Notes under the pieces: model-generated
Databases searched by the model: none
Told to the model about the DNA's origin: nothing
Seen by the model: only the letters and a program-made list of their open reading frames with translations
Origin: Onchocerca volvulus
Lineage: Eukaryota; Nematoda; Chromadorea; Rhabditida; Onchocercidae
Direction of reading: 5' to 3'
DNA length: 64,000 nt
NCBI GenBank assembly: GCA_000499405.2
Contig: HG738136.1
Span: 496,001-560,000, forward strand
Shown here: positions 37,132-64,000 of the stretch, one piece after another
How the letters are laid out: the number at the start of each line of letters is the position of its first letter
Numbering within the stretch: the stretch's first letter is position 1
Program-made: the position numbers and the translations under genes

Positions 37132-37731
37132 TGTTTTCCCATGAAATCCATCATCGATTTCAGCAAATATTGCTACAACCTCATATTCTTTTACTTTTGG
37201 CATTACATCAAATAATGCATCAAATCCTTCAGATGATATAAGCACAATTTTAACGCCATAATTAATGTTTAAAGTTTCTACTAATCGAGCTCCTACTATT
37301 ACTCCTTTATCGAATTCCCTCACATTACCCACAATTATATTATCTGTAATAATAGTATTATAAAATAAGTTTTTAGTTGACATACTTCGTACTATGCTAC
37401 TTGCAATTCTATCATTTGCCGCAACAATAATTTGATCATTGGTCATAGGAATTGCTTTTAATACACCTGGAATTTTCTCGATGGACTTCGATACTGCAAG
37501 ATAATCTGAATTTATGTTTCCATCGAAATGAACATTAATATGACCATCAATACCAAGTATTAAGTCAAGTAACTTTACCTTGAATCCATTCATCACAGAC
37601 ATCACCACTATTAATGTTGCAACTCCAAGGGCAATGCCAACAATAGAAAACAAAGTCGTTATAGAGCAAAACCTAACATTTTTCGCCCGCAAATAGCGAA
37701 TAGCCATAGTAACTTCAAAGGTAATGGACAT
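37129..37731 (-). pseudogene. Wolbachia-type LolC/LolE ABC permease, N-terminal 200 codons, inserted in nuclear DNA
   Basis: Open frame from ATG 37731 to a stop at 37129 with clear bacterial LolC/LolE (FtsX-like, MacB periplasmic domain) features: AIRYLRAK at residues 10-17, the first membrane helix with GIALGVATLIVVMSVMNGF (about 32-50), then LILGIDGHINV and a periplasmic domain (IPGVLKAIPMTNDQIIVA, GNVREFDKGVIVGARL, KEYEVVAIFAEI). In bacteria this subunit helps release lipoproteins from the inner membrane. Full-length family members are about 400 residues, so the second half with three further membrane helices is missing. No introns, no SL acceptor and no host-type promoter are seen. The AT bias and alphaproteobacterial style fit Wolbachia. 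It is flanked on both sides by Helitron coding remnants, so it is integrated and not a loose contaminant contig. It is presumably nonfunctional. Confidence 0.87.
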
Positions 37732-37870
37732 TATAATACATTTTGAAATTAAGTATTATATCCCCAAAATATCATGCAATTATAAACCTTTCTTTACTTA
37801 AAAATTAGAGATTTTTACTTTCCTAGATTTAGAAAGCTGTCTACTTGAAAAAGTCAACTACCTAAAGTAG
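37732..37870 (-). other. Probable bacterial 5' flank of the LolC/E fragment
   Basis: Between the Helitron text and the LolC/E start, about 140 bp match neither. It contains an inverted repeat (CTACTT at 37841 and AAGTAG ending at 37870) and TTTCCTAGATTTAGAAAG-type sequence upstream of the gene start. It most simply represents the intergenic DNA that preceded the bacterial gene, so the insert would be about 735 bp long. Confidence 0.5.
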
Positions 37871-39000
37871 AAGGCTTATACTTCTATTTTTAATCTATGT
37901 GAAAACACTTGCTATGATGACATATCGATGGTTGCCTAGGAAGTAAGAGATTTTGCACATCATCCCTAGCTGGATTGCATGTGACTGTAATGAATAGGTC
38001 GCCCCTAATGGCGAATATACGCAATTGCATCTCGAGCATTCTCATGCATATCACGTGGACTGCCTACACATTAAAATGGCTAAATCGTTAGTCTTCCAAC
38101 TTTAGTTGTATCGCTGTGATTTACAACTGCATTTCTCAAACGAATGAATTCTTCAGAGCGAAGCTTAGTTTGATTCAAATGGATGAATATCAAATATTCG
38201 ATTTCGATTTTTGCATACATATATACGACATATTGGTGAAATAACTGACGGCATTTCAAAATGTGATTGTCTTCATTCTCTCGAATCTTTAATCAGTATG
38301 AATTATAGTTGATTGGATTAATCATCTTAACGTTGAAGTGATATCCATCGGCACCATCCCAGAAAATGATTGGATATTGCAGAGCAACGTATCGTCGATG
38401 AGTTTCTGCAATTTTTGTTAACGATTGTTTCTTCTGTGAAGAACAATATCTCCAGGTTGGAAATGATCGCTGTCTACAACAGAAGTTGTTGTAATTAGGA
38501 AACTACGGATCTTTTTATTTCAGTAAGAATTCCGCAGCATACATTCAATTCATTATTGCTATCATGATGAAATACATTTGTAGGAATTTATGCTGACCAT
38601 TTGGCAACGGAAACAGGAAGTTGGCTCTGTGATAAATTTGTCCTTTCATTTGAAAGTTGGCATAAATTATATTATTATGATTTCTGCGCCGAACGACGTC
38701 ATTTGGAAGCACGAGTTGTATGTTCTGATTCTAGATAAAAAAAAGCTTTGATTCGGCGGTATATCTGGCAAGCAAAGTTTTTAATGGCTCTGATGATTCT
38801 TCAAGTTGAGGTAGTTTAATTTTTCCGGCAGCGCAACACATTCCTTTCGTCTTATAAGCTGGACTTTCATGATTGTAAAAAATTTCAGAGCATGGTGTCA
38901 GGAAAATTTTTGCATTAAATTTCTCCATTAAAATTTCTCCGTTAAATTTCAGAGTTTTGCAGTAAGGACATTTTTCAATCACTGTGCCGATAAGAACTTG
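37871..39000 (-). pseudogene. Helitron protein remnant, upstream half
   Basis: Minus-strand reading with stops and frameshifts. It begins near 39000: EKCPYCKTLKFNGE, CCAAGKIKLPQLEESSEPLK (the Helitron N-terminal cysteine block), RIRTYNSCFQMTSFGAE, ANFQMKGQIYHRANFL, NGQHKFLQMYF, HRRYVALQYPIIFWDGADG, YHFNVKMINP, IRENEDNHILKCRQLFHQY, LNQTKLRSEEFIRLRNAVV, VGRLTI, VGSPRDMHENARDAIAYIR and finally FSHRLKIEV near 37880. This is the Helitron-like N-terminal region in family order. The frame 38982-38731 is the longest intact piece. Reading stops where the bacterial insert starts and resumes at about 37131. Confidence 0.85.
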
Positions 39001-39030
39001 AGAAGCTTTGCTTGTATTTTCTATTGAAAC

Positions 39031-39060
39031 AAAAAAGCGTTATGTTTATAACGCTTTTTT
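39031..39060. other. Perfect hairpin flanked by A and T tracts
   Basis: AAAAAAGCGTTAT, loop GTTT, ATAACGCTTTTTT: a perfect 13-bp stem with a 4-base loop that looks like an intrinsic bacterial terminator on either strand. It lies just outside the Helitron N-terminal remnant. Function in a nematode genome is unknown. Confidence 0.6.
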
Positions 39061-39895
39061 TCTTTTTGTTGTCAATGCTAGATACTTTTTCTTAATCATG
39101 AACCTATAAACTGTTTATCGCGTTTTTCTATACATGGGAATAATAAGAAATTTTACTCTTTACTTGAAATAATAAGAAATCATTCTCTTTACTTAACCAA
39201 AGAAAAGTCTTTTTTCACTCATCATTTAATAATAAAATTCGTTCTGTTTGTTGCAGTTACTTCTTTCCTACTGAAAGAGCCTGCACCAGTAAACTGCGGA
39301 CTCAAACTATAATCATTAATATGCATAATTTTGTTAATATTTGCATATTTTAGTTAATGTTTAATTGGTTAGCTTTGCATTGTTTAAGAAAGTTTTTGAA
39401 AAATTTAGTAACACATAAACTAATTGTACCATAAATTTTAGAACTTAAAGAAGAAAAGAATGTATTTTAACCAATAAAAAAATCAGGGAACATTGAAAAT
39501 GCTTTTATTGGTTTTTACATTTCTAAATAGTCAATAATTTGCCATGTCATTTGTCATAATTTTTGATTCTTAAATTTTCTGCAAAATTTCACCCAGTTCT
39601 TTTAATTCTGTCTCTAAAGTTTTTTTTTTCTCAGGACTTAAATCGATATTGTATAGAAATGGTTTTGAAATTGAGGAAATTAAAATGTCCTATATTTCAT
39701 TTTAACCCTAAACTTTGTAAATCTTTTTCTTTCTCTGAAGTTTAATCGACATTGTAAAAAATTTTTGCAAAATTGTTTTTTTTTCTGGCAAATTATTGAA
39801 ATTAAGAAAATTAAAATAACGTAAGATAAACTATTGCAGCTTCTAGAGAATTATGAATATATTTCTAGAAGATTATATATATATATATATAATAA

Positions 39896-40555
39896 GCATA
39901 TCTATATAAAAATGATGGCCTATTCGAATGCAAGATTGTATCAAAATTTGAAAACAATCGGTGGAGAACTTGCAAAGTTCCGCCCACGCATTCTTATGAT
40001 TCCAATAAATACGCCATTTCAACTTAAGAGATTGCAATTCCCAATTCGATGTTTGCATTCACGATCTACAAAATTCAGTGTCAATTCTTAGAATTGTGCG
40101 GTTTAGATCAATAAGTAAAATTTACGAAAAGAGGCAATTCAAGACACAATCTAATGTTAGAAATCAGAGAGATAATCTTTAAATTGCTTGAACGAAACAT
40201 TTGATTATACATTATCATGACCTCAACATTTATGCAAGGCAGCTACATTCCCGACAAATCAAAAAATAAACGAATTACATTTCTCACAAAGCAAAAAACA
40301 AACGAAAAGCTTGAATTGCTCGTCTTATTTATTTAAAAACATTTGCCTATCCGAATGCAACGCGTATGAAAATTTAAAAACATGCGCGTATTCGACTGCA
40401 ACGTTGTGTCGAAATTTCAAAGCAATAGGTTAAGGACTTTCCGATATCTAAGATTTTGAATTAATATAGACAAGGTGCATGTTTAAGAACTTTCGAAGTG
40501 TAAGATTTTGAACAGACGAACATTGACATTTCTATTTATATAGATTAGCTGCAGC
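39896..40555 (+). mobile_element. Dispersed repeat family, plus-strand composite copy
   Basis: At least three partial copies in a row. 39898-39985 has TATCTATATAAAAATGATGG then CCTATTCGAATGCAAGATTG and CGGTGGAGAACTTGCAAAG. 40262-40440 has AAATAAACGAATTACATTTC, then CCTATCCGAATGCAACGCG and CGACTGCAACGTTGTGTCG. 40470-40552 is a reversed end (TTTAAGAACTTTCG... ACAGACGAACATTGACATTT) ending TATTTATATAGATTA. All parts belong to the MITE-like family. The open frame 39834-40091 is an accident of this repeat. Confidence 0.65.
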
Positions 40556-40558
40556 CGA

Positions 40559-40590
40559 AAACGCAAAGGGTGGCCGGCCCTCATAGATAG

Positions 40591-40629
<39 letters not shown>

Positions 40630-40685
40630 GAAGAATATATATATATATATATATATAGACAGCCGGATCGGCTATGCTCCGCTTG
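40559..40685. repeat. (AT)n microsatellite between GC-rich edges
   Basis: A long AT dinucleotide array (about 40588-40660, interrupted once by TTAGAAGAA) lies between GC-rich short pieces, GGGTGGCCGGCCCTC on the left and GACAGCCGGATCGGC on the right. Similar GC-rich AGCTG/AGCCGG phrases edge other copies of the dispersed repeat. Confidence 0.75.
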
Positions 40686-41565
40686 GCAGGATTCTTTAAA
40701 TAGAATACTTTAAATAGAATATATACATATATATAAACAGTAACGAAAATTAATAGAGATAATTAAATACAAATGATGAAAATTGGATAGAATTCAAATG
40801 AATAATGAATAAATGTATCCGTTTGATTTTATGATTGGATTGATTTTTCTGGAAATTTAAATATGATTTAATATTATTATCACTCTTTTGAAGAAATGCT
40901 AATTATTGTATAAAATTTTTAAAATATTTTAATCATTTATACTTTGGTTTGTGGAATTTGTTCATGAAATTTAATAATTTGAAATTATAAAATACAATTA
41001 TAAAATGATTAGATTATAAAGTAATTTTGGAATAGACCTCAATTCTGTTCTAATTTATTGTCTTCTAACATTATTTTCTCGTAATTTCTTTGTTTTTTAT
41101 TTTGGCTTTTTTTTATTGAACTTTACACTGTTAAGTATTCTCATTATCATCCCTTACTAAGCAATATATTGATCAGGATTGTAACACTTGATAATGATTA
41201 TGGAGCAATTCAGTAAAATTTAGCTGTTAGTTCACAATCTAATCATTTATCAGTAATGCAGACTTGATTTATACATATAAATTTCAATTATCTAAAATAT
41301 TGCTCGATGAAAATTCTTGATAATCTAAATTACCATTCATATATATGAATCATATATTTGTTAGTAACATATTATTATTTAATAATCGTTTAATAAAAAA
41401 ATAATGTTTAATTCCCTTTTTGTTTCATTCCTAACTGTTTATTTCTATTTATAAATAAAAATTTCAAGAAAAAAACTATTTTTATTTATGCAAATCATTT
41501 ACTCAAATATTCAACGATGATGTATAAAAAGCATAATTTATCAATATATTTAATTATATTTTCAG
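40686..41565. other. 5' flank of the PFKFB gene
   Basis: About 880 bp of AT-rich sequence without a gene, ending in an acceptor (TATATTTTCAG, last base 41565) 40 bases before the PFKFB start. Promoter elements cannot be assigned. Confidence 0.5.
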
Positions 41566-41605
41566 AAATATTAAATTCAAGCAGAAAAAAGTTCTGAGAA
41601 TTAAA

Positions 41606-60085
<18,480 letters not shown>

Positions 60086-61103
60086 GTTTATTTAATACAT
60101 TCTTTGTGCATGTTAGATGAAATTGAAGAATATTTTAAAAAATGGGAAAAAAATTTTGGATATTAGAAAAAAAATACCATTATCGTTCATAGAAATATGT
60201 TAACTTTGAAATAGATAAGTAAATATAACAAAAAGAAAAAAGTTAGTAAAATTCAAAAAAGTAAGTAATTAAATTAAGCAGTTGATAGTAAACATGTTGT
60301 GTTTTAGTATGATTAGTTTTTTTTTTTTTTTTCTTTTTTTATATTAGCTTGTTTTTTTGTTCTTATTTATTTATTCGTTGGCACATTTAATATATTGCAA
60401 TGAATATTTTTTATTGGTGTATTTGACGTATTTTTGTAAGATCTTCCTTTTTTAATATTTTGCAATTAAGAGAAGCTAATTAGGGATTTTTCTTTTTCAG
60501 TATTTTGTATGTAAGAGAAGTGGTGGTATCTTCAGTTAATATTTGTTTTTTAATGTTAATCGATTGCAAAATTTATTCCATATAATTTTTATTTGACAAA
60601 TCATTAAATTTCGTAATTCAAAACTTTTCATGATTAAAAAAAAAAAGAGAGAGAGAAATTTCTCTCACTGTTCATCAGTAGTTTTAATTTATCACTTTTC
60701 TCCATCCTTCCTTGAAATTGAATTAAAATATTTCAGTCAAAAATGAAGTGAAGTATGAATATTATTGAACAAATTTATACGTTCTTGTAATGATCTTCAA
60801 AAAACTTTTAAATCGTAATTTGCTAAAGGTATTTTTAGCTATCAGAGGACATAACATAAATAATTTTTTTCTTCCTTTTTTTTTTTCGATTGTATTTCAA
60901 AGATTTTAAAATTTGGACATTTTATTCATATTAATTGCTAGGAGGAAGTAAAAGTGGTTATAATAATGATAGCTTTATTCTTCCGTTTTGAAATGATGAA
61001 AATATAAAAATGAAAAGAAGATAGGGAAAGAATAGTCTAAGAAACATATATCATGAAATTTCTTTTTTTTTTTTTTTTAAACTAGCTAGAGCTGGCCATT
61101 CGA

Positions 61104-61297
61104 AATAAAAGTGTAAATGTTCGTTTGTTTAAATCTTAAATCTGCGAAAGTTCTTAAACAGACGTCTTATATTATAAAGAAAAAACACGGTCTGTTCGAA
61201 TGCAACGTTGTATGAAAATTTCAAATCAATCGTTGAAGAACTTGAAACATTGTATGGAAATTAACAACGAATATTTATATTTTTATTTATGTGGATA
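61104..61297 (+). mobile_element. MITE-like dispersed repeat, copy downstream of PFKFB
   Basis: It runs from AATAAAAGTGTAAATGTTCG through GCGAAAGTTCTTAAACAGAC, the core GTTCGAATGCAACGTTGTAT and AAATTTCAAATCAATCGTTG, to AACGAATATTTATATTTTTA and TTTATGTGGATA. Best preserved full-length plus-strand copy in the window. Confidence 0.78.
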
Positions 61298-62851
61298 AAA
61301 TCTCGTGCTTGAAAAAAAAAAGTTAAATAGTTGAATTGAAATATGTAATGAAGCTGAAATTTTTTATTCTTCTTTTTTTTTGTTCATAAAATCTCGTATT
61401 TGAAAAAAAAAAAATTAAATAGTTAAAGTGAATAGTTTAATTTGAAATATACAATGAAGGAAATGAATGTTTTGAAAGTAAAAAGAGATATGTTTCTTTC
61501 TTTTTTTTATATATTTTAAAATGAATAGTAAAATTTTTAAAATATTATTTCCGTTTTAATTTAGAAAAAAGCCTATTTTTGGGGTTAATTTCGCTCTGAA
61601 GATATTTGCTGCTTCTATGATATATTATACGGTATAAATATTCATTTTTTTTCGAACGTTATAAAATCTTCTACGCTTATTATGTTAAGCTTTTATACTT
61701 ATCATTTTCTTGTCATTTGAAAATGCTATAGCCTTATGTTTCGATAATTTTTATCCAATATCCTTTCATTTTTATATTATAAGCTTATAGTTGTTCTCTT
61801 TTTTTACAATATAGTCATAATGTTGAGAGATGTAATTATTGATTGTTTTTTTTCTACTAATATTGGGGAGATAAATTACTGACTAATTGCCCGTAGGAAA
61901 AATAAAATGCCAAAACTTTTTAAAAAGGTTAATATGATCAAAAAAATCAATTTATTTAAAATTTTTAAAGAGAAAACTATTTTGAAAAAAAACTTTTTGC
62001 ATTTTCACAGTTTTTTTTTTTTTTGTAAAAACAATTTTTTTCTTTAATTTTAAAAACAATATAATTCCTATTGATTTGTCAATATCGAGAACATTAATTC
62101 TAAGACGAAAACGTCCTAGAAAATCGGATTGACTCATATTGAACTAAAATTTTAAAGGAAATCAGCAAATTTTTTTTTTTTTTTTTTTGAATTTTTCCGT
62201 CTATTCGATTTTTCGGGATTTTGAAAATTTTTTTTTTTTCAAGTATGCATATGAAACTGTTTTTCTTGTTTTTCTTCCTATATAATAATTTTAATGTATG
62301 ATAATTGTTATCATTCTTTTATAGTGATATCTCATAGATATAAGACAGTATTAGGAGAGGATATAGATAGCATAATTGACAATACTGATAAGTGAGAAAA
62401 GTTTGTATAAATTTTATCTCAGTGAGGATCGCGTACAATATTTCAATTAAAAATACATAAAATTTTACTGATGCATGACGTCACACATATCTTTGCAATG
62501 AAAACTTTCTGTGGTTATCGATGAAATTAAATCTTCACATCTTTATTATCAGTTAGTTAATTATTTAAAAAAAAAAAAATTTTTTTTTTAAAAATTTATT
62601 TCCTATTCTGTTATTTGCATTCCATAATTTGATTTCCCTTTTAATATTTCATTATTTTATTTTCTTTTTATTTCGTAATCAATTTATTTTAAATTATCCT
62701 TAATATTTTTTCTTTCACCTTTTTTTTTTTTTCGCATTATCTTCCCTTCATCATCTCTTTTTTTATTTATTCTTTTATTATTTTGTAATTCCTTATTCCT
62801 TCACTATCGCTTTTTGCTATCTATCAAACGATTACTGTAGCATGCATGATG

Positions 62852-62872
62852 GTGATAATTTCGAATTATCAC
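62852..62872. other. Perfect short palindrome
   Basis: GTGATAATTT followed by CGAATTATCAC: an 8-bp stem around TTCGA. It could be a hairpin in an unknown transcript; nothing else supports a function. Confidence 0.4.
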
Positions 62873-64000
62873 TTTTTCAATGTTATCTTTTTTTTTTTTC
62901 TATCATTTAGTTTAGGCATTATTCGTGCCTATTTTTCTGTGCTTCAGTGAAACTAAGACAATTTTTTAATTATTTGATTCATTTATTTACTTATTGTTTT
63001 CTTTCTTTTCAGATAATTCCTGCAAAATAAGACGATTAAATGGCATACTAATTATTTATTTGGCATATTTTTTTTTCGCGAATTCAATTGCAAATTAACG
63101 AAAGGAATATATGTATATATATACATATGTATTTATGTATTTCTATATTCAATTATGGAATGTCGGTCCTTTTCGATATCAATTATCATATGTATGATTA
63201 AAATTACGGAAGTATTCTTCGCTCTAATCTATATTATTTGAAAACGGAAATCGACAAAAGGAAAGAAAAAAAAATGAATTTTAAATGTAAACTTTTTTGA
63301 AAATGGAGAGAATTTTTTTTTTTTTTTTTTAATATAAAGTTGTTTTCTGCTCTATGATTTTTTTAAACGGTAGCATTAGCGTGATGACATAAAAGTAGCG
63401 CAAATCATGTGTAAACTTTATCCTTTAATATTTAGATTATTTTTTTTCTAATTTTAATAATTTTCTCTCCTCCTTTTCTCATTAATTATCAAATTTCCAC
63501 TAATAAACTAATTCATCTATCAATTAGCCTGTTTATTATTACTGTTATTATTATCAAATTATTATTATCACTATTATTATTAATGTTACTATTAGTATTA
63601 TTACCATTAGTATCATTAATTAATTAATCGATTATTACTTTCATTACTGAAAAAAAAAAGAAGCAGAAAATTTCTTGCAATTTTTTTTCGTAATAAAAAG
63701 AACTAAAGTGCTTTTTATTGAAATTATTTTAAATGCTTTAACAATTTATGATGAAAAATTCTCTTCCACATTAGTTTTGCTCGTATTCAAAGAAAATTTC
63801 GAAAAATTCAAACATCAAATTTTCGATCTAAATTTTGCTACTATTATTAGTAATAAATGGTTGAATTTAGATTGATTCACCAATATTGAATAAGTTGGTT
63901 TGGTTGCTTAGCAATATCACTTGACATTTTTATACAAATTTTACTTTTTCTAGCTAAAAATTCTCAATGAATAATTTTTTGCGGGAAAATAAAATTTCGA

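Larger units (their letters stand above)
60086..64000. other. 3.9-kb region downstream of PFKFB
   Basis: AT-rich, with poly-A/T tracts. It holds the PFKFB 3' UTR (end not determined), a GAGAGAGAAATTTCTCTC palindrome (60647-60667), a MITE-like copy (61104-61297), a 21-base palindrome (62852-62872), a TATA-rich palindrome (63105-63130) and an (ATT)n-rich stretch (63535-63620). The 66-codon frame at 63675-63875 has no recognised family. No gene is supported. Confidence 0.55.

Noticed and set aside
37129..37731. The bacterial frame as a loose Wolbachia contaminant
   Set aside because: Both flanks continue the same Helitron protein, so the segment is embedded in non-bacterial DNA. A chimeric assembly is still possible but would have to fall neatly within one transposon gene.
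39834..40091. 85-codon plus-strand frame and its minus-strand partner
   Set aside because: Both lie inside a copy of the dispersed repeat and an AT array.
63675..63875. 66-codon frame near the end of the window
   Set aside because: No acceptor, no family resemblance, no partner exon.

Overview
The window is AT-rich eukaryotic DNA with compact exons, introns ending mostly in T-rich TTTTCAG-type acceptors, long poly-A/T tracts and several ATG codons sitting just after an acceptor, as expected for spliced-leader trans-splicing. Protein content (SLC17 carrier, RPS7, CRAL-TRIO/GOLD protein, COX6C, MADF/BEN-like protein, PFKFB) reads as nematode. A piece of Wolbachia-type bacterial DNA buried in the sequence points to a filarial (spirurid) nematode, or a relative that once carried Wolbachia. 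The species is an inference.

Layout. 204-5168 (+): ten-exon SLC17-type major facilitator. 5169-12234: intergenic, with two degenerate minisatellites and a GC-richer stretch before rps-7. 12235-13791 (+): ribosomal protein S7, four exons. 13792-17286: intergenic with a MITE-like repeat. 17296-24948 (+): CRAL-TRIO plus GOLD lipid-binding protein, eight exons. 25819-26455 (-): cytochrome c oxidase subunit 6C, tail to tail with the previous gene. 27088-28093 (+): coding-looking but frame-broken stretch. 28094-32713 (+): ten-exon protein with a MADF-like N-terminus and two BEN-like C-terminal segments. 32714-41565: gene-poor, repeat-rich. 41606-60085 (+): 6-phosphofructo-2-kinase/fructose-2,6-bisphosphatase with a first intron of about 10 kb. 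60086-64000: no gene seen.

The most notable region is 36.4-40.6 kb. A decayed Helitron protein reads on the minus strand from about 39000 down to about 36780. It is split by about 735 bp of bacterial sequence (about 37131-37870) that holds the first 200 codons of a Wolbachia-type LolC/LolE lipoprotein-release ABC permease, still without an internal stop. The Helitron reading resumes right after the bacterial segment. The whole block lies between inverted copies of the same dispersed repeat that also sits near rps-7 and in PFKFB introns. It looks like an endosymbiont-to-nucleus transfer that landed in a dying transposon.

The host genes are housekeeping or metabolic (translation, respiration, glycolytic control, lipid and anion transport) plus one putative chromatin protein. 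Nothing suggests they form one pathway. All exon models come from reading frame, phase and splice sites by eye; no alignment or transcript data were available.
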